Source: Pseudomonadota bacterium
GTDB taxonomy: Bacteria > Pseudomonadota > Gammaproteobacteria > Xanthomonadales > SZUA-38
Assembly (NCBI GenBank): GCA_039033415.1
Contig: JBCCCR010000009.1
Location: forward strand, 1-64,000
Direction of reading: 5' to 3'
DNA: 64,000 nt
The notes beneath the pieces are model-generated. The model did no database searches. It saw only the letters and a program-made list of their open reading frames with translations, and had not been told where the DNA came from. The position numbers and the translations under genes are program-made. Below, piece after piece: positions 51,686-61,357 of the stretch. The first letter of the stretch is position 1. Every line of letters starts with the position of its first letter.

Positions 51686-54190
51686 CTACAGCCGCTGCGG
51701 CTGGCGCGCCAGCGCCGTATCGGACTCCGGCAGAAAGAAGAACTCGCTCCCTTCATGTCCAGCAAACTTCATGGCGGTGTACTCGGGCGACTGCCGCAGC
51801 TGCGCTAGCCGAGATCGCGTTTCCACCTCTCGCTCAACCGCTTCGAAGAGTCGGTAACCCTCCATCACGTCAGCGTTGCCTGAGATCGCGCGAATGAACG
51901 CTCCGCCGAAGATGGAGTTTCCGTCACCGCCATCATCCAGCACCGGCTGAAGGCCGCCGGACGTCAGCACTGTGCGTGCGCGAACGCGCGAGATAAACAG
52001 CAGATCCTGATCGTCGACTTCCAGAGGGATCGGTCGGATGGCGGCACCCGACAGCGTGCCGGAGTAGCAGCTGTCCGCCACCACCAGCACGTGCTTGGCG
52101 GTCATTTCTGAAATGAAGTCGCTGATCTGATTGTTGCCGATCCAGGTGGCGTCCGGCCCGGCCGCCGAATCCACGCCGAGCCAGTGACCATTTCCGTCGT
52201 CCGTCACCACGCCGTGGCCAGCGTAATAGATCAGCAGGTTGTCGTTCTTGCCAAGCGATTCGGTGAGCCTGGCAAATTCCTGCACCATGTCCGCCTGCGT
52301 AGCGTCGAGCAGCAGCGAAACGTTGAAGCCATAACGCTCATCCAGAACCTGGGCAACGCCGCGGGCATCCGCGGTGGCGGTGGCGAGCGGCTGATGATGG
52401 GAATAATTGTTGTTGCCGATCACCAGCGCGTTAAACGAGCCCAGGTCGCGACGGAGCCGTTTGCGGAACTGCCGCGACGTGACGCGCGTGGCGATTGCCT
52501 GCGGCAGATCCTTCTGGATGATGAAGCTCTCGCGAGTTCGTTCGCCATCCACGGTCACCGCCTCGATGGAGACGGGGGTTTCCATGCCCTCCAGCGAGAC
52601 CGGCACCTTAAACAGGCCATTGCCATCGATCTGATCCAGCGCGTTACGGTCGTTAACCCGGAAGGCAAGCAGCTCCGAACTCGGCGAGATACGGCCGATG
52701 AGGTCGTAGTCCTCGACGTCCGAGAAGAGCGTCACCGCCCGCACGCCTCTGGCGACTCCGACGTCCGGAGAAATCATGCTTATTACGTCTTCTGCGGCCA
52801 CGATCTCCTGCACCAGCAGCTGATCGAGCAGCGCATCGCTGTCCGCCTGAGCGGCGGCAATTTCCGCCTCTCGGTCAGCGATTTCCTGACGGAGTTCCTC
52901 CAGCTCCTCAGCGGCCCCCTGCCCGGCCGCCAGCTTGAGCTGACTCTCCATCAGTTCGTTCTGCGCCTGTGCCAGTGAGCCGCGGATGATGTCGATCTCT
53001 TCGGCCTGACCGGAAACCTGAGCGCGCAGCGCGCTCTCTTGATCGCGAGCCGCTTTCAGCTGGGCCTCAGCCGCCTGCAGCGCTTCGCCCAATTCTTCCT
53101 CGCGCGCCGCGATCAGCGCACGCTCTGCCTCAAGGGCGGATTCTTTAGCCTGGATTGTGGTCGCCAGCTCGTCGGCTTCGCCGCTCCCGCTGCTCCGAGC
53201 AGTCTGGAGCTGCTGGCGCAGCCGTTCAACCTCCTGGCGCGACTGATCGACCGCCGCCTCACGACGATCGAGTTCGCCCCGTACCCGGGACAGCTCGTCT
53301 TGCGCAAGCTCACTCTGCTCCTGTACCTCACCGAGCTCAGCCAGCAGCGCGCTGCGCGCCGCCCGGGCTTTACCGAGATCGGTTTTCAGCCGAGTGTTGT
53401 CGCTACGCAGCTGTTCAAGGGCCTGGCGCTCGGCCGCGGATAGATCGGCCGACTGGCTACGTTCCAGTTCGAGTTCGTCCAGCGTTCGGGCCAGCTCATC
53501 GCGGGCCCGACGAAGGTCTCGCTTGCGCCGAGTCAGCTTCTTCTCCGCCCCGTCCAGGCGGTCGGTCAGATCGAGCACCTGCGCGCGAAGGCGCTCAGCC
53601 TCCTGCGCCAGCGCGCGACGGCGAGCCATCTGTTCGTCGGTGGTGTATTCCAGCACCCCATCGGTAATGCCGGAGGCCTCACGGTAGAGGTTCATCGCGC
53701 GGGTCAGGTCTTGGCTGACGCCCCGACCGCTTTCGTACAGCGCCCCTAGATTAATCTGTGCCCGCGGATGACCCTGTTCGGCGGCCAGCGAATACCACTT
53801 AGCTGCAGCGGCATAGTCGGGCGGTACGCCCATCCCCTCTTCATACATCTCGCCGACGTAGGTTTGGGCCTGCGCGTCGCCACCCTCAGCGGCTGGCAGC
53901 CACACCTTCAGCGCGGTTTCCAGGTCGGCCCGATCGTAAGCGACATACTCACCGCCCCGGATCGCGCAATCTTTTGCTGAGGTTCTGATGGGTTTACGAG
54001 CAGCGAGGTAGGTGAAACGTTGCCCCATCTGCCGGACCTGAGGCGGCAACAGGCAGTCGACGATAAACAGATCATCGACCTTAATCGCCCCTGCATAGTC
54101 ATTGGGGTCAACCTTCTGCGCGCCAGCCATGCCGGCGGCGCCCGTCATCACGGCGACGGCCAGCGTCAGCCACAGTTTTCTTAAGCCCAT
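51686..54190 (-). CDS. exported caspase-like (peptidase C14) protein with Sel1 repeats and coiled coil
   Basis: An 834-residue protein with a Sec signal peptide (MGLRKLWLTLAVAVMTG, ending AGAQ). Two Sel1 repeats follow (EGGDAQAQTYVGEMYEEG and EQGHPRAQINLGALYESG). A long coiled coil (about 170-470) rich in Glu/Arg/Gln and an unknown beta segment come next. The C-terminal caspase fold has catalytic His659 in YYAGHG and Cys708 in ADSCYSG. Start ATG 54190 is chosen because the signal peptide begins there. Downstream of the autotransporter gene with an 84-base gap, it is probably co-transcribed. Metacaspase/orthocaspase proteases cut after Arg/Lys; a periplasmic location would be unusual. Substrate unknown. 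Confidence 0.85.
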   Translation of the reverse strand: MGLRKLWLTLAVAVMTGAAGMAGAQKVDPNDYAGAIKVDDLFIVDCLLPPQVRQMGQRFTYLAARKPIRTSAKDCAIRGGEYVAYDRADLETALKVWLPAAEGGDAQAQTYVGEMYEEGMGVPPDYAAAAKWYSLAAEQGHPRAQINLGALYESGRGVSQDLTRAMNLYREASGITDGVLEYTTDEQMARRRALAQEAERLRAQVLDLTDRLDGAEKKLTRRKRDLRRARDELARTLDELELERSQSADLSAAERQALEQLRSDNTRLKTDLGKARAARSALLAELGEVQEQSELAQDELSRVRGELDRREAAVDQSRQEVERLRQQLQTARSSGSGEADELATTIQAKESALEAERALIAAREEELGEALQAAEAQLKAARDQESALRAQVSGQAEEIDIIRGSLAQAQNELMESQLKLAAGQGAAEELEELRQEIADREAEIAAAQADSDALLDQLLVQEIVAAEDVISMISPDVGVARGVRAVTLFSDVEDYDLIGRISPSSELLAFRVNDRNALDQIDGNGLFKVPVSLEGMETPVSIEAVTVDGERTRESFIIQKDLPQAIATRVTSRQFRKRLRRDLGSFNALVIGNNNYSHHQPLATATADARGVAQVLDERYGFNVSLLLDATQADMVQEFARLTESLGKNDNLLIYYAGHGVVTDDGNGHWLGVDSAAGPDATWIGNNQISDFISEMTAKHVLVVADSCYSGTLSGAAIRPIPLEVDDQDLLFISRVRARTVLTSGGLQPVLDDGGDGNSIFGGAFIRAISGNADVMEGYRLFEAVEREVETRSRLAQLRQSPEYTAMKFAGHEGSEFFFLPESDTALARQPQRL

Positions 54191-54274
54191 CGAGTCATCC
54201 TTGCTCTTCGCGCATAACGTTTCCATATCACACCTCCAGACTGCGACTCTCCTGTGCAGTCTCAGTTCAGCCGA

Positions 54275-57200
54275 TCAGAATTCGAACCTCACGCCGGCAT
54301 TAACCGTCCACCGGGAGAAGCCGCTCAGCCCCAGAATATTTCGGTACTGGAGGAACGCCTGTTTTCCGTTGGCTCCGACAAAAACCAGGCCCAGCCCGGC
54401 GCTGGCGTAATTCGTGTCTGGGCTGTCAGCCTCCACCAGGAAGCTCGCCCCGGCCGGGGCACCCAGAATCTGGCTGTTCACGTTGCTGTCGTCGTTCGAC
54501 GTTTCGTGCAGATACGACACGTCGAATGTCGGCGTCAGAATGCCCCGGGACAGGCTGATGATCTTCGACACGCTCAGATTGGCGCTCAGGATCAGCGACT
54601 CGACGCTCTGTTCGGTGTAGTCCAGCGCCAGGTCGGTCCCCGATTCGCTGAAAGCGTCGATATCGGCGTCCACAAGACTGATACTGCCGCTGGGCGTAAA
54701 GTTCCAGCTGCCGGAGTTGTAGTTGTAGCCCACCGACAGGGCCGCCGCGAGCATGTCAGCTTCGGTCGCGCCCATCGCCGTGTCATCAACCGTCAAGCCA
54801 CCGATGGAAAAGTCGATCGGTCGGACCTGGTCGAAGTCCACGTTACCGAAACTGATGAGTCCGTCGATATAAAGCCGGTCGGTCGGGTAGTAATTCGCAA
54901 ACAGATGCAGCATCAGGGTGTCAGACTCAAGCGTTCCGCCCCCCTGAATGTCCGAGTCAAAGTTGCTGTAGCCCAGGGCTGCGCCCCCGATGAAACGCGG
55001 GCTGAAGCGATAGTCGACGCCCATCGTGATGCCGCGGGTATCAAAATCGAAACCCAGCTCACGCGTGGTTGGATCGCGGTCGCCGCCACTGATCGTACCG
55101 TTGATGAAGAACGCCCACGGCTTGATCAGGCCGGAAGAGTCGATGGCGGGTTCCTCGTCACCGGCCTGCATGAAACTGAGCGGCATCATTTCGTTGCCGT
55201 AGCGAAACGCCAGGCCGTCAACGTTAAACGTTCCGCCATTGGCGGCACCCTGGTTCTGCCGGTTCTGATTGAAGCGGGCAAACAGGTTGCTGAACTGGGT
55301 GGTGGATGCCTCCACGAGCGATGTGTGCTGCGTGGTGGTGGGGGCACCGACAATGGCCCGAATGACCTCGGCAACCTCACCGCCACGACCATCACCCAGT
55401 GCGTCAGCAATTTCCCGGCACAGGTCGAGCACGAGCCCGGCCGGTGGATTAGCGCAGAGTTCCGCCGTAGGCGCCAGGTTGTTCGTGACCAGAGGATCGT
55501 CGATCTCACCCAGCGCGGTCGTCAGCTGCTGCTCGAGATCTTCAGCCGTTGGCGTCAGCCTCACGCTCGTCTGCTCGCTGTCGGTGTTGTCGCTGCCGTC
55601 TTCATCAATCCCTGCGCCGGTGAACTGAATCTCCACGACAAACGACAGGTCTGCGGGGTCTGGCGGTGCCGTAACGGACAGCGTGATCAGGTTTTCGGTG
55701 TTGGGTGGCAGCAGCCCCTCGGAGCGACAGATAAACCGCTGGCCCTCAACGCTGCAGCTGACCAGGTCCGGCGCAACAATATTGCCAGGCACCACGCCGG
55801 GCGGCAGATCGCCGGTAATGGCGTACTCTGAGGCGGCCCCGGGGCCTTCGTTACCGAGCGTTATCAGGTAATCAAAGGGCTCTTCGGTCAACACCGGGTC
55901 GACGCTGTCGTCGATCGTGATCGAGAGGTTAACCGGCAGCGGATCGCCGATGACGGTCGTTTCAGCCGCCGCGGCGTTGTTGTCGGTGATCGGGTCAGCG
56001 CTGAGGGTGGTAACCGTTACGCGGTTTTCCACCAGACCGCTGGAAACCGTTAGTCGACCGGTCAGGATGATCGGAGCGCTGGCGCCGGGCGCCAGATTGT
56101 CCATCAGCGTACAGATGGCCGACTGGGGGGTGACCTGGCAGTCCCAGTTCGGCGCGGTGACTTCAGCGACGCTCAGGCCTAGCGGCAGAGTATCGGTGAC
56201 CGTCACGCCGTTGGCCGGTTCATCGCCGAGGTTGGTCACGTCGATGGCATAGGTCAGGAGATCGCCACGACGCGCCGAGGTCTGATCGACCGTCTTGGAA
56301 ATTGCGACGTCCGGTCCGGCGTCAGCGACGGTGGTGATCGCGCTGGCGGAATTGTCTGCCTGATTGGCCTCAGGCTGATCCGAGGTGACGTCCGCGGTGT
56401 TCACGAGCTGACCCGCAACGCTTGGTGCTTGCACTGTCAGCGTCAGCGTGTCCGGCCCCACCTGCGGCAACACGTTGCCCTCCCGGACACACTGCACGAG
56501 ACCACCGTTGTCGGTGCACGTCCAGCCTGCCGCGCCGCCGGAGACAAACTGTACGCCGTCGGGAAGCTGATCGCTGACAACCACACCGGTTGCCTGCGAC
56601 GGCCCCAGGTTTTCGACCGTCAGGAGATACTGGAACTGCTGGCCGGCGGCGACAGTCTCCGGGAGGCTGCGCTTGGTCAGTACCAGGTCCACGGTGTCAA
56701 CGCCGCCAACATTCACCTGCACGGTCTGACGGTCGTTCGACGGATTGACGTCATTCTGGTCGGAGCTGACCCGCGCCGTGTTGCTGATTTGCCCGGCCTC
56801 AACCGCGCGTACGTTGATGGTGAGTGTCGGCGTCTGGCTGTCTGCCGCCAGCGGCTCACCCAGGTAGTCGCAGCCGACGTTGTTCTGGAACTGCTGGCAC
56901 GACCAGTCGCGTCCGCTGATGGATTGAATCATCAGCTGCGGCGCTATCGCGTCGCTCACGCTGATACCGCTCGCCGTGCCCAAGGCGTTGCTGACGCCAA
57001 TCGAGAAGCTGAACTCTTCTCCCACCTCTACCTCTTCCTGGCTCACCGTCTTGGAGATCGACAGGTCGACGTCAGCCCCGACGCGGGTGGTTTCGCTGAG
57101 CAGGTCCGGTCCAAACTCATCGGATCCGATTTCCACATCGGTGGTGATAATGCCTGGCTGCTCGGGCGCCGTCAGGTCGAGCGTGACCGTGGTGGTGGTG

Positions 57201-60055
57201 TTCACCGGCAGCGGACCGGGATTAAAACAATCCACCGTGTTGCCGCTTCCGATCGAGCCCTTGTCCAGGACCCCAAGCAGCGTGCAGGACCAGCCACCGC
57301 CGCCTTTGACGGCAGTTGAGCCATTGAAGGTCACGCCAGGATCGAGGCTGAAGACGGCAAAGAGATTGCTCGTCGACACCGGTCCCTGATTGGTGAGCGT
57401 GGCGCTGAAGGTGAACTGCCCCTGTGGCTCCACCGGATCCGGATCGTCAGCCAGCGTCGTCACGATGGTTGTCATGGGGGGCGCGTTGACCACCACGCTG
57501 GCCGTGGCGCTGTTGTTTCCCGGGTTGGTGTCCGGTGCAGCGGCCGCTGCGGAAACGGTTGCCGTATTGTTCGCGGTGCCGGGAGACACAGCGTCGACCG
57601 TTACGGTGATCTGCGACGTGCCGGCGTTCGGCAAGGGGCCGGTACCCGCCCAGGTACAGCTGATATCCGAGGCCGCTGTGGTACAGGTGTAGTCGAGCGC
57701 CACAACCGAGCTGAAGCTCGTCTGTGTCGGCAACGTGTCGGTCACCGTAAAGCCGTCGGCGCCGGCGGGCCCGTTGTTGGTAACGGTGATCACCCAGTCA
57801 AACAGATCACCAACAGTGGCGGTGGAAACGCTGGCTGACTTGGTCAGCGCCAGGTCAGCGCCTGGGTTGATGGTGACGTCCACGGTGCCGGTATCGTTGG
57901 TCGGCGTCGGATCGACGGCCGGCGGTGAGAGGTCCACGGTGGCGCTGTTGCTTGTCAAACCATCGCTTTGCGCCGTGACGTTCAAATTGAGGCTGGTGGT
58001 AGCCCCGTTGGCAAGCCCTGCCCCGCTGTAGGTGCAGGTCACCGCACCGGCCGCTTCGGTGCAGGAAAACTCGGCGCCGCTGAATCCGTCGTACGACACG
58101 CCGGTGGGCAGGGTGTCGGTCACGGTGAATGCGCTGGCCGTATCGGGGCCAGCATTGCTGACGGTGAGCGTATAGCTGAAGGGGCTTCCTACATCGACAC
58201 TGGCAGCACTGGCGGTTTTGGCCAGCGACAGGTCGGAGCTCCCGGCGATGACCACGTTCGCCGTATCGGTGTTGTTGGTCAGGTTGGTGTCGATGGTCGG
58301 ACCGCCGAGCGTGAGGTCAGCGGTATTGACGGTTGAGCCAGCCCCGGTGGCGGTCACAACCAGATCGATAACGTCCGACCCGCCGATCAGCAGAGAATCC
58401 GGGCTTTCGGTGTAGTTACACACGACAGTGCCGCCGGTGTCCACGCAGGTATAGAGGCTGGTTGGGCCCGACACGAAGCTGACTTCCGGCGGCAGCGTGT
58501 CGGTGATCGTGTATTCGGTCTTGTCGATGTCGACCGGACCGTTGTTGGTAACGGTCAGCGAATAGGTGAACTGATTCCCCACGTTGGTGCTCGAGAGCGA
58601 CGCCACTTTGGTCAGGCTGAGATCCGTGGCGGGTGCAATCACCACATCGATGGGCGTCGGGCTGCTGGAGTTTGACTGGTTGTCAGCGAAGGCATCAGGA
58701 AACACCGAAAACAGATTGACGCCCTGCCCTGACGGCGCGTTAAAGATGATGGTTACCGGAGGAGTCGTTTGGCCTGGCAGGAGGTCGATGCCGTAGTCGC
58801 AGGTTGACCCTACGCCCGCCCCTTTTTGCGCAACCGGCCGCTCACGCTTGCCGTTGCGTTTGCGATTCTGGGGCCCGAGTCCCATGCAGTTCCAGTTGGC
58901 GCCGGTGCCGCTCACAAAGGTGGTGGTACCCGAAAACACGTTGTCGTCGCCAAACAGGTCAAAAAAGACATTGCGGGCGGGCGCTGGGCCCGAGTTGGTG
59001 ACTGTGGCGACAAACTCCATGGGGTCACCAAAAGCCACCGGCTGATTGGTTGGGGGCGTGACGCTGAAGTCGATGAGTGTGCTGGTGTCACCGTTGATCG
59101 TGAGCGGCCCTGCGGTCAGTACGGTATCGTTGACGTCGGGGATCACGTTCACCGACGTCGAGAACGGCTGCGCGCCGAAAGGTGCGGTCACCGGTATCCG
59201 GAGCGTGACCTGCGCGCCAGGCAGCAGGCTCCCGCTCTGGTAATCACAGTCCAGCTGGTCCGTGACAACTTGAGTACAGGAGAAGTTTGAATCCCCAAAA
59301 CTGGTCGGCAGAAAGATACCCGATGAGCCAAAGAAACTGACGGTAAAGGGGTTGGCGATGGCCGCGGCGCTCGTGTTTTGCACCGTGACCTCCAGATCCA
59401 CCGGATCCTGTGGCGCCGGATTCACCGGATTTGCCGCAGCGGTGTAAGAAAGTTCTGCGCCACCGGGCGCCAGTACTGTTACTGATGTGGTCGCGGGGAT
59501 GATGCCGGGAAGTCGGGTTGACCCCACCTGAAGATCCACCGTCCCGGACGGCCCCTTAGAGCCGATGCCGGCAGTCACCGTGAACGTGCTGACACCGTCG
59601 ATTAGCGTGCCGGAGGGCGGCGTACACGTGAGAGTGCCGAAATCGCTGGTACAGCTCCAAGTCTGGCCCTGCGAGTCCACCGGGCTCTGGGTCCCGGGCT
59701 CAAGATTGGCCAGGATCGCCCCCTTCTGAAAGCCTTTCTTCACCTGCCCGAGATTGGTGGTGAAAACCCCGTCCAGGACGAAGCCACTGAGGTCACCCTG
59801 TCCGCCGGGCCGATCAACCGTGATTGTGTAGGTAACGGTGCCGAATTCTTCCCCATTGACCACCGCAGGATTGACGCCCAGTCCAAGCGTCAGCGAACCG
59901 GTGCCCTTCTGCGCCGCGCCCGCAACCGCCAGCCGCGTTGGTTCGCGATCGTCAAATCGCTGCGCTACTGCGGAACCAAAGAAACCCAGCCCGCCGCAGA
60001 GCAGCGCGGCGGCCAGCCAAACTCGACCCATCTTTCTTTTCGAATGCCCCTGCAT
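54275..60055 (-). CDS. giant autotransporter with about eleven DUF11-like repeats
   Basis: A roughly 1926-residue protein. Start ATG 60055 (MQGHSKRKM) has AGGGA upstream; the frame runs on to 60103. A signal peptide ends near SAVAQ. About eleven Ig-like DUF11 repeats (motif xDLSLTKxAS, then FTYxLTVTNxGP) of about 100-130 residues follow. Each has one Cys pair in a W/Y/F-x-C-x(8-10)-C context. A helical linker has one more Cys pair, and the last ~270 residues form a beta-barrel ending WTVNAGVRFEF with a terminal Phe, as in autotransporter translocators. The passenger is predicted to be displayed as a long adhesin-like rod. Cys-rich passengers are unusual for this route. A -10-like TATACT lies at 60095-60100 on this strand. 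Confidence 0.85.
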   Translation of the reverse strand: MQGHSKRKMGRVWLAAALLCGGLGFFGSAVAQRFDDREPTRLAVAGAAQKGTGSLTLGLGVNPAVVNGEEFGTVTYTITVDRPGGQGDLSGFVLDGVFTTNLGQVKKGFQKGAILANLEPGTQSPVDSQGQTWSCTSDFGTLTCTPPSGTLIDGVSTFTVTAGIGSKGPSGTVDLQVGSTRLPGIIPATTSVTVLAPGGAELSYTAAANPVNPAPQDPVDLEVTVQNTSAAAIANPFTVSFFGSSGIFLPTSFGDSNFSCTQVVTDQLDCDYQSGSLLPGAQVTLRIPVTAPFGAQPFSTSVNVIPDVNDTVLTAGPLTINGDTSTLIDFSVTPPTNQPVAFGDPMEFVATVTNSGPAPARNVFFDLFGDDNVFSGTTTFVSGTGANWNCMGLGPQNRKRNGKRERPVAQKGAGVGSTCDYGIDLLPGQTTPPVTIIFNAPSGQGVNLFSVFPDAFADNQSNSSSPTPIDVVIAPATDLSLTKVASLSSTNVGNQFTYSLTVTNNGPVDIDKTEYTITDTLPPEVSFVSGPTSLYTCVDTGGTVVCNYTESPDSLLIGGSDVIDLVVTATGAGSTVNTADLTLGGPTIDTNLTNNTDTANVVIAGSSDLSLAKTASAASVDVGSPFSYTLTVSNAGPDTASAFTVTDTLPTGVSYDGFSGAEFSCTEAAGAVTCTYSGAGLANGATTSLNLNVTAQSDGLTSNSATVDLSPPAVDPTPTNDTGTVDVTINPGADLALTKSASVSTATVGDLFDWVITVTNNGPAGADGFTVTDTLPTQTSFSSVVALDYTCTTAASDISCTWAGTGPLPNAGTSQITVTVDAVSPGTANNTATVSAAAAAPDTNPGNNSATASVVVNAPPMTTIVTTLADDPDPVEPQGQFTFSATLTNQGPVSTSNLFAVFSLDPGVTFNGSTAVKGGGGWSCTLLGVLDKGSIGSGNTVDCFNPGPLPVNTTTTVTLDLTAPEQPGIITTDVEIGSDEFGPDLLSETTRVGADVDLSISKTVSQEEVEVGEEFSFSIGVSNALGTASGISVSDAIAPQLMIQSISGRDWSCQQFQNNVGCDYLGEPLAADSQTPTLTINVRAVEAGQISNTARVSSDQNDVNPSNDRQTVQVNVGGVDTVDLVLTKRSLPETVAAGQQFQYLLTVENLGPSQATGVVVSDQLPDGVQFVSGGAAGWTCTDNGGLVQCVREGNVLPQVGPDTLTLTVQAPSVAGQLVNTADVTSDQPEANQADNSASAITTVADAGPDVAISKTVDQTSARRGDLLTYAIDVTNLGDEPANGVTVTDTLPLGLSVAEVTAPNWDCQVTPQSAICTLMDNLAPGASAPIILTGRLTVSSGLVENRVTVTTLSADPITDNNAAAAETTVIGDPLPVNLSITIDDSVDPVLTEEPFDYLITLGNEGPGAASEYAITGDLPPGVVPGNIVAPDLVSCSVEGQRFICRSEGLLPPNTENLITLSVTAPPDPADLSFVVEIQFTGAGIDEDGSDNTDSEQTSVRLTPTAEDLEQQLTTALGEIDDPLVTNNLAPTAELCANPPAGLVLDLCREIADALGDGRGGEVAEVIRAIVGAPTTTQHTSLVEASTTQFSNLFARFNQNRQNQGAANGGTFNVDGLAFRYGNEMMPLSFMQAGDEEPAIDSSGLIKPWAFFINGTISGGDRDPTTRELGFDFDTRGITMGVDYRFSPRFIGGAALGYSNFDSDIQGGGTLESDTLMLHLFANYYPTDRLYIDGLISFGNVDFDQVRPIDFSIGGLTVDDTAMGATEADMLAAALSVGYNYNSGSWNFTPSGSISLVDADIDAFSESGTDLALDYTEQSVESLILSANLSVSKIISLSRGILTPTFDVSYLHETSNDDSNVNSQILGAPAGASFLVEADSPDTNYASAGLGLVFVGANGKQAFLQYRNILGLSGFSRWTVNAGVRFEF

Positions 60056-60213
60056 AACGTCCCTGATCCCCTGGCAAACGCTCTTTATCATTTCAGTATA
60101 CAACGCAAAAACGCGCTGGCTATCTCATCAATAACGCCAAAAAATGGCTTGCCCCTCAGAGGTTAAGCTCACAAACTCCACTTTTAACATTACGGATCAC
60201 AGGATTAGGCGAC

Positions 60214-60834
60214 ATGGTTCTCAACATCGCAAAGCGTGTTTCCGGCGCTCTCGCAGGCTGCCTTTTGTTGCTCCCGCTGGCTTCCCAGGCCATGGAATGT
60301 GCGGTGGAGACGCCGGTTTATCCCAATGCCCACTACCCGCAGGTGAAATTCACCACGAGTCATGGCGACTTTGTCGTCGAGCTGAATCGCCGCCGAGCCC
60401 CCGTCACCGTTAACAATTTTTTGCGTTACGTTGAGGCCGGCGCCTACAACAACACGCTATTTCATCGCGTGATCGCGGAGTTTGTGGTGCAGGGTGGCGG
60501 CTACCACCCCGACCTGAGTCAGGTGGAGGAAGGTGCTGAAATCCTGAACGAATCGGGCAACGGACTGGCAAACCGCACCCGCTCAATCGCCATGGCCCGG
60601 CACGACGATCCCCATAGCGCCACGTCCCAGTTTTTCTTCAATATGAACGACAACGACAGTCTCGACCCCAATCGGAAAAACTGGGGCTATACGGTGTTTG
60701 GCGAAGTCATCGAGGGATGGGACGTGGTGGAAACCCTCAGCCAGGTGCCCACCGGGTTCTCCGAACAGCTCGGTACCACCGACGTGCCGACCACCAACGC
60801 GATCATTAAGACCGTGGCGCTTATGACTCCTTGA
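60214..60834 (+). CDS. exported cyclophilin-type peptidyl-prolyl isomerase
   Basis: A 206-residue periplasmic PPIase that speeds cis-trans proline isomerisation in folding proteins. A signal peptide (ALAGCLLLLPLASQA) is followed by the cyclophilin fold: VTVNNFLRYVEAG, FHRVIAEFVVQGGG, and SQFFFNMND. The active-site Arg (FHRVI) and Phe residues are kept, matching the PpiA type. The 3' end overlaps the convergent kinase-like gene by 14 bases. Confidence 0.92.
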   Translation: MVLNIAKRVSGALAGCLLLLPLASQAMECAVETPVYPNAHYPQVKFTTSHGDFVVELNRRRAPVTVNNFLRYVEAGAYNNTLFHRVIAEFVVQGGGYHPDLSQVEEGAEILNESGNGLANRTRSIAMARHDDPHSATSQFFFNMNDNDSLDPNRKNWGYTVFGEVIEGWDVVETLSQVPTGFSEQLGTTDVPTTNAIIKTVALMTP

Positions 60835-61357
60835 GTTGCTGGCCGGCCCGAGCTTCCCACTTGCCCAGCCCATAGCGATCGAAAGCCCGCGCCAGCGGCG
60901 TCAATACCAGGCGCCGCAGCGAGCTGGGCGGCAGATAAAGACTGGACGCAAAGTCGATCAGGTAGCAGCGACCTTCGGCGTCGACCAGCACGTTGCCCTG
61001 GTTACGCAAATCCAGGTGATAGACGCCACGGGCGTGCATGTCTGCGACAACCCGGCGCAGATGTTTGATCACCACCGCGCCGTCCACCGCGAGTCGCTCG
61101 TTGCTGATTCGCTCGCTCTCGATAAACCGTAACGACAGCCGCAGCGGGTCTGGGTCGGGTACAAGCTCCGGCACGCCGGTGATGCCTTCCAATCGCCGGT
61201 AGGCCCGCCGCTCACGTGACAGCAGGTATCGACCCAGCATCCGAATCAGCCCGATGCGGCGGGCGTAACTTTTGACGACAACCGGCCCTTCGGGGCTATC
61301 CTCGAGGAAGACCGTCCCATTGGCCCAGCCGCCTTCGTTGAGGATTTTGCGGCTCAT
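60821..61357 (-). CDS. small RIO/lipopolysaccharide-kinase-like protein
   Basis: A 178-residue protein of the kinase superfamily, resembling the InaA/WaaP/RIO group. VVVKSYARR gives the ATP-binding Lys, MHARGVYHLDLRNQGNVLVD gives the catalytic Asp and Asn, and YLIDFASS replaces the usual DFG. It is shorter than most of these enzymes. Its start overlaps the stop of the CRTAC1 gene by 4 bases, so it is translated with it. A sugar or lipid kinase for a surface glycan is possible; the target is unknown. Confidence 0.7.
   Translation of the reverse strand: MSRKILNEGGWANGTVFLEDSPEGPVVVKSYARRIGLIRMLGRYLLSRERRAYRRLEGITGVPELVPDPDPLRLSLRFIESERISNERLAVDGAVVIKHLRRVVADMHARGVYHLDLRNQGNVLVDAEGRCYLIDFASSLYLPPSSLRRLVLTPLARAFDRYGLGKWEARAGQQLKES

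Noticed and set aside
54254-55831. Plus-strand open frame (525 residues) opposite the autotransporter barrel
   Set aside because: The minus strand encodes DUF11 repeats and the barrel with a terminal Phe. The opposite frame shows no recognisable domain and lies wholly inside that gene.
54900-60000. DUF11 repeats considered as DNA repeats or recombination hotspots
   Set aside because: The repeats are similar only at protein motif level; the nucleotide sequences are too divergent to count as DNA repeats.
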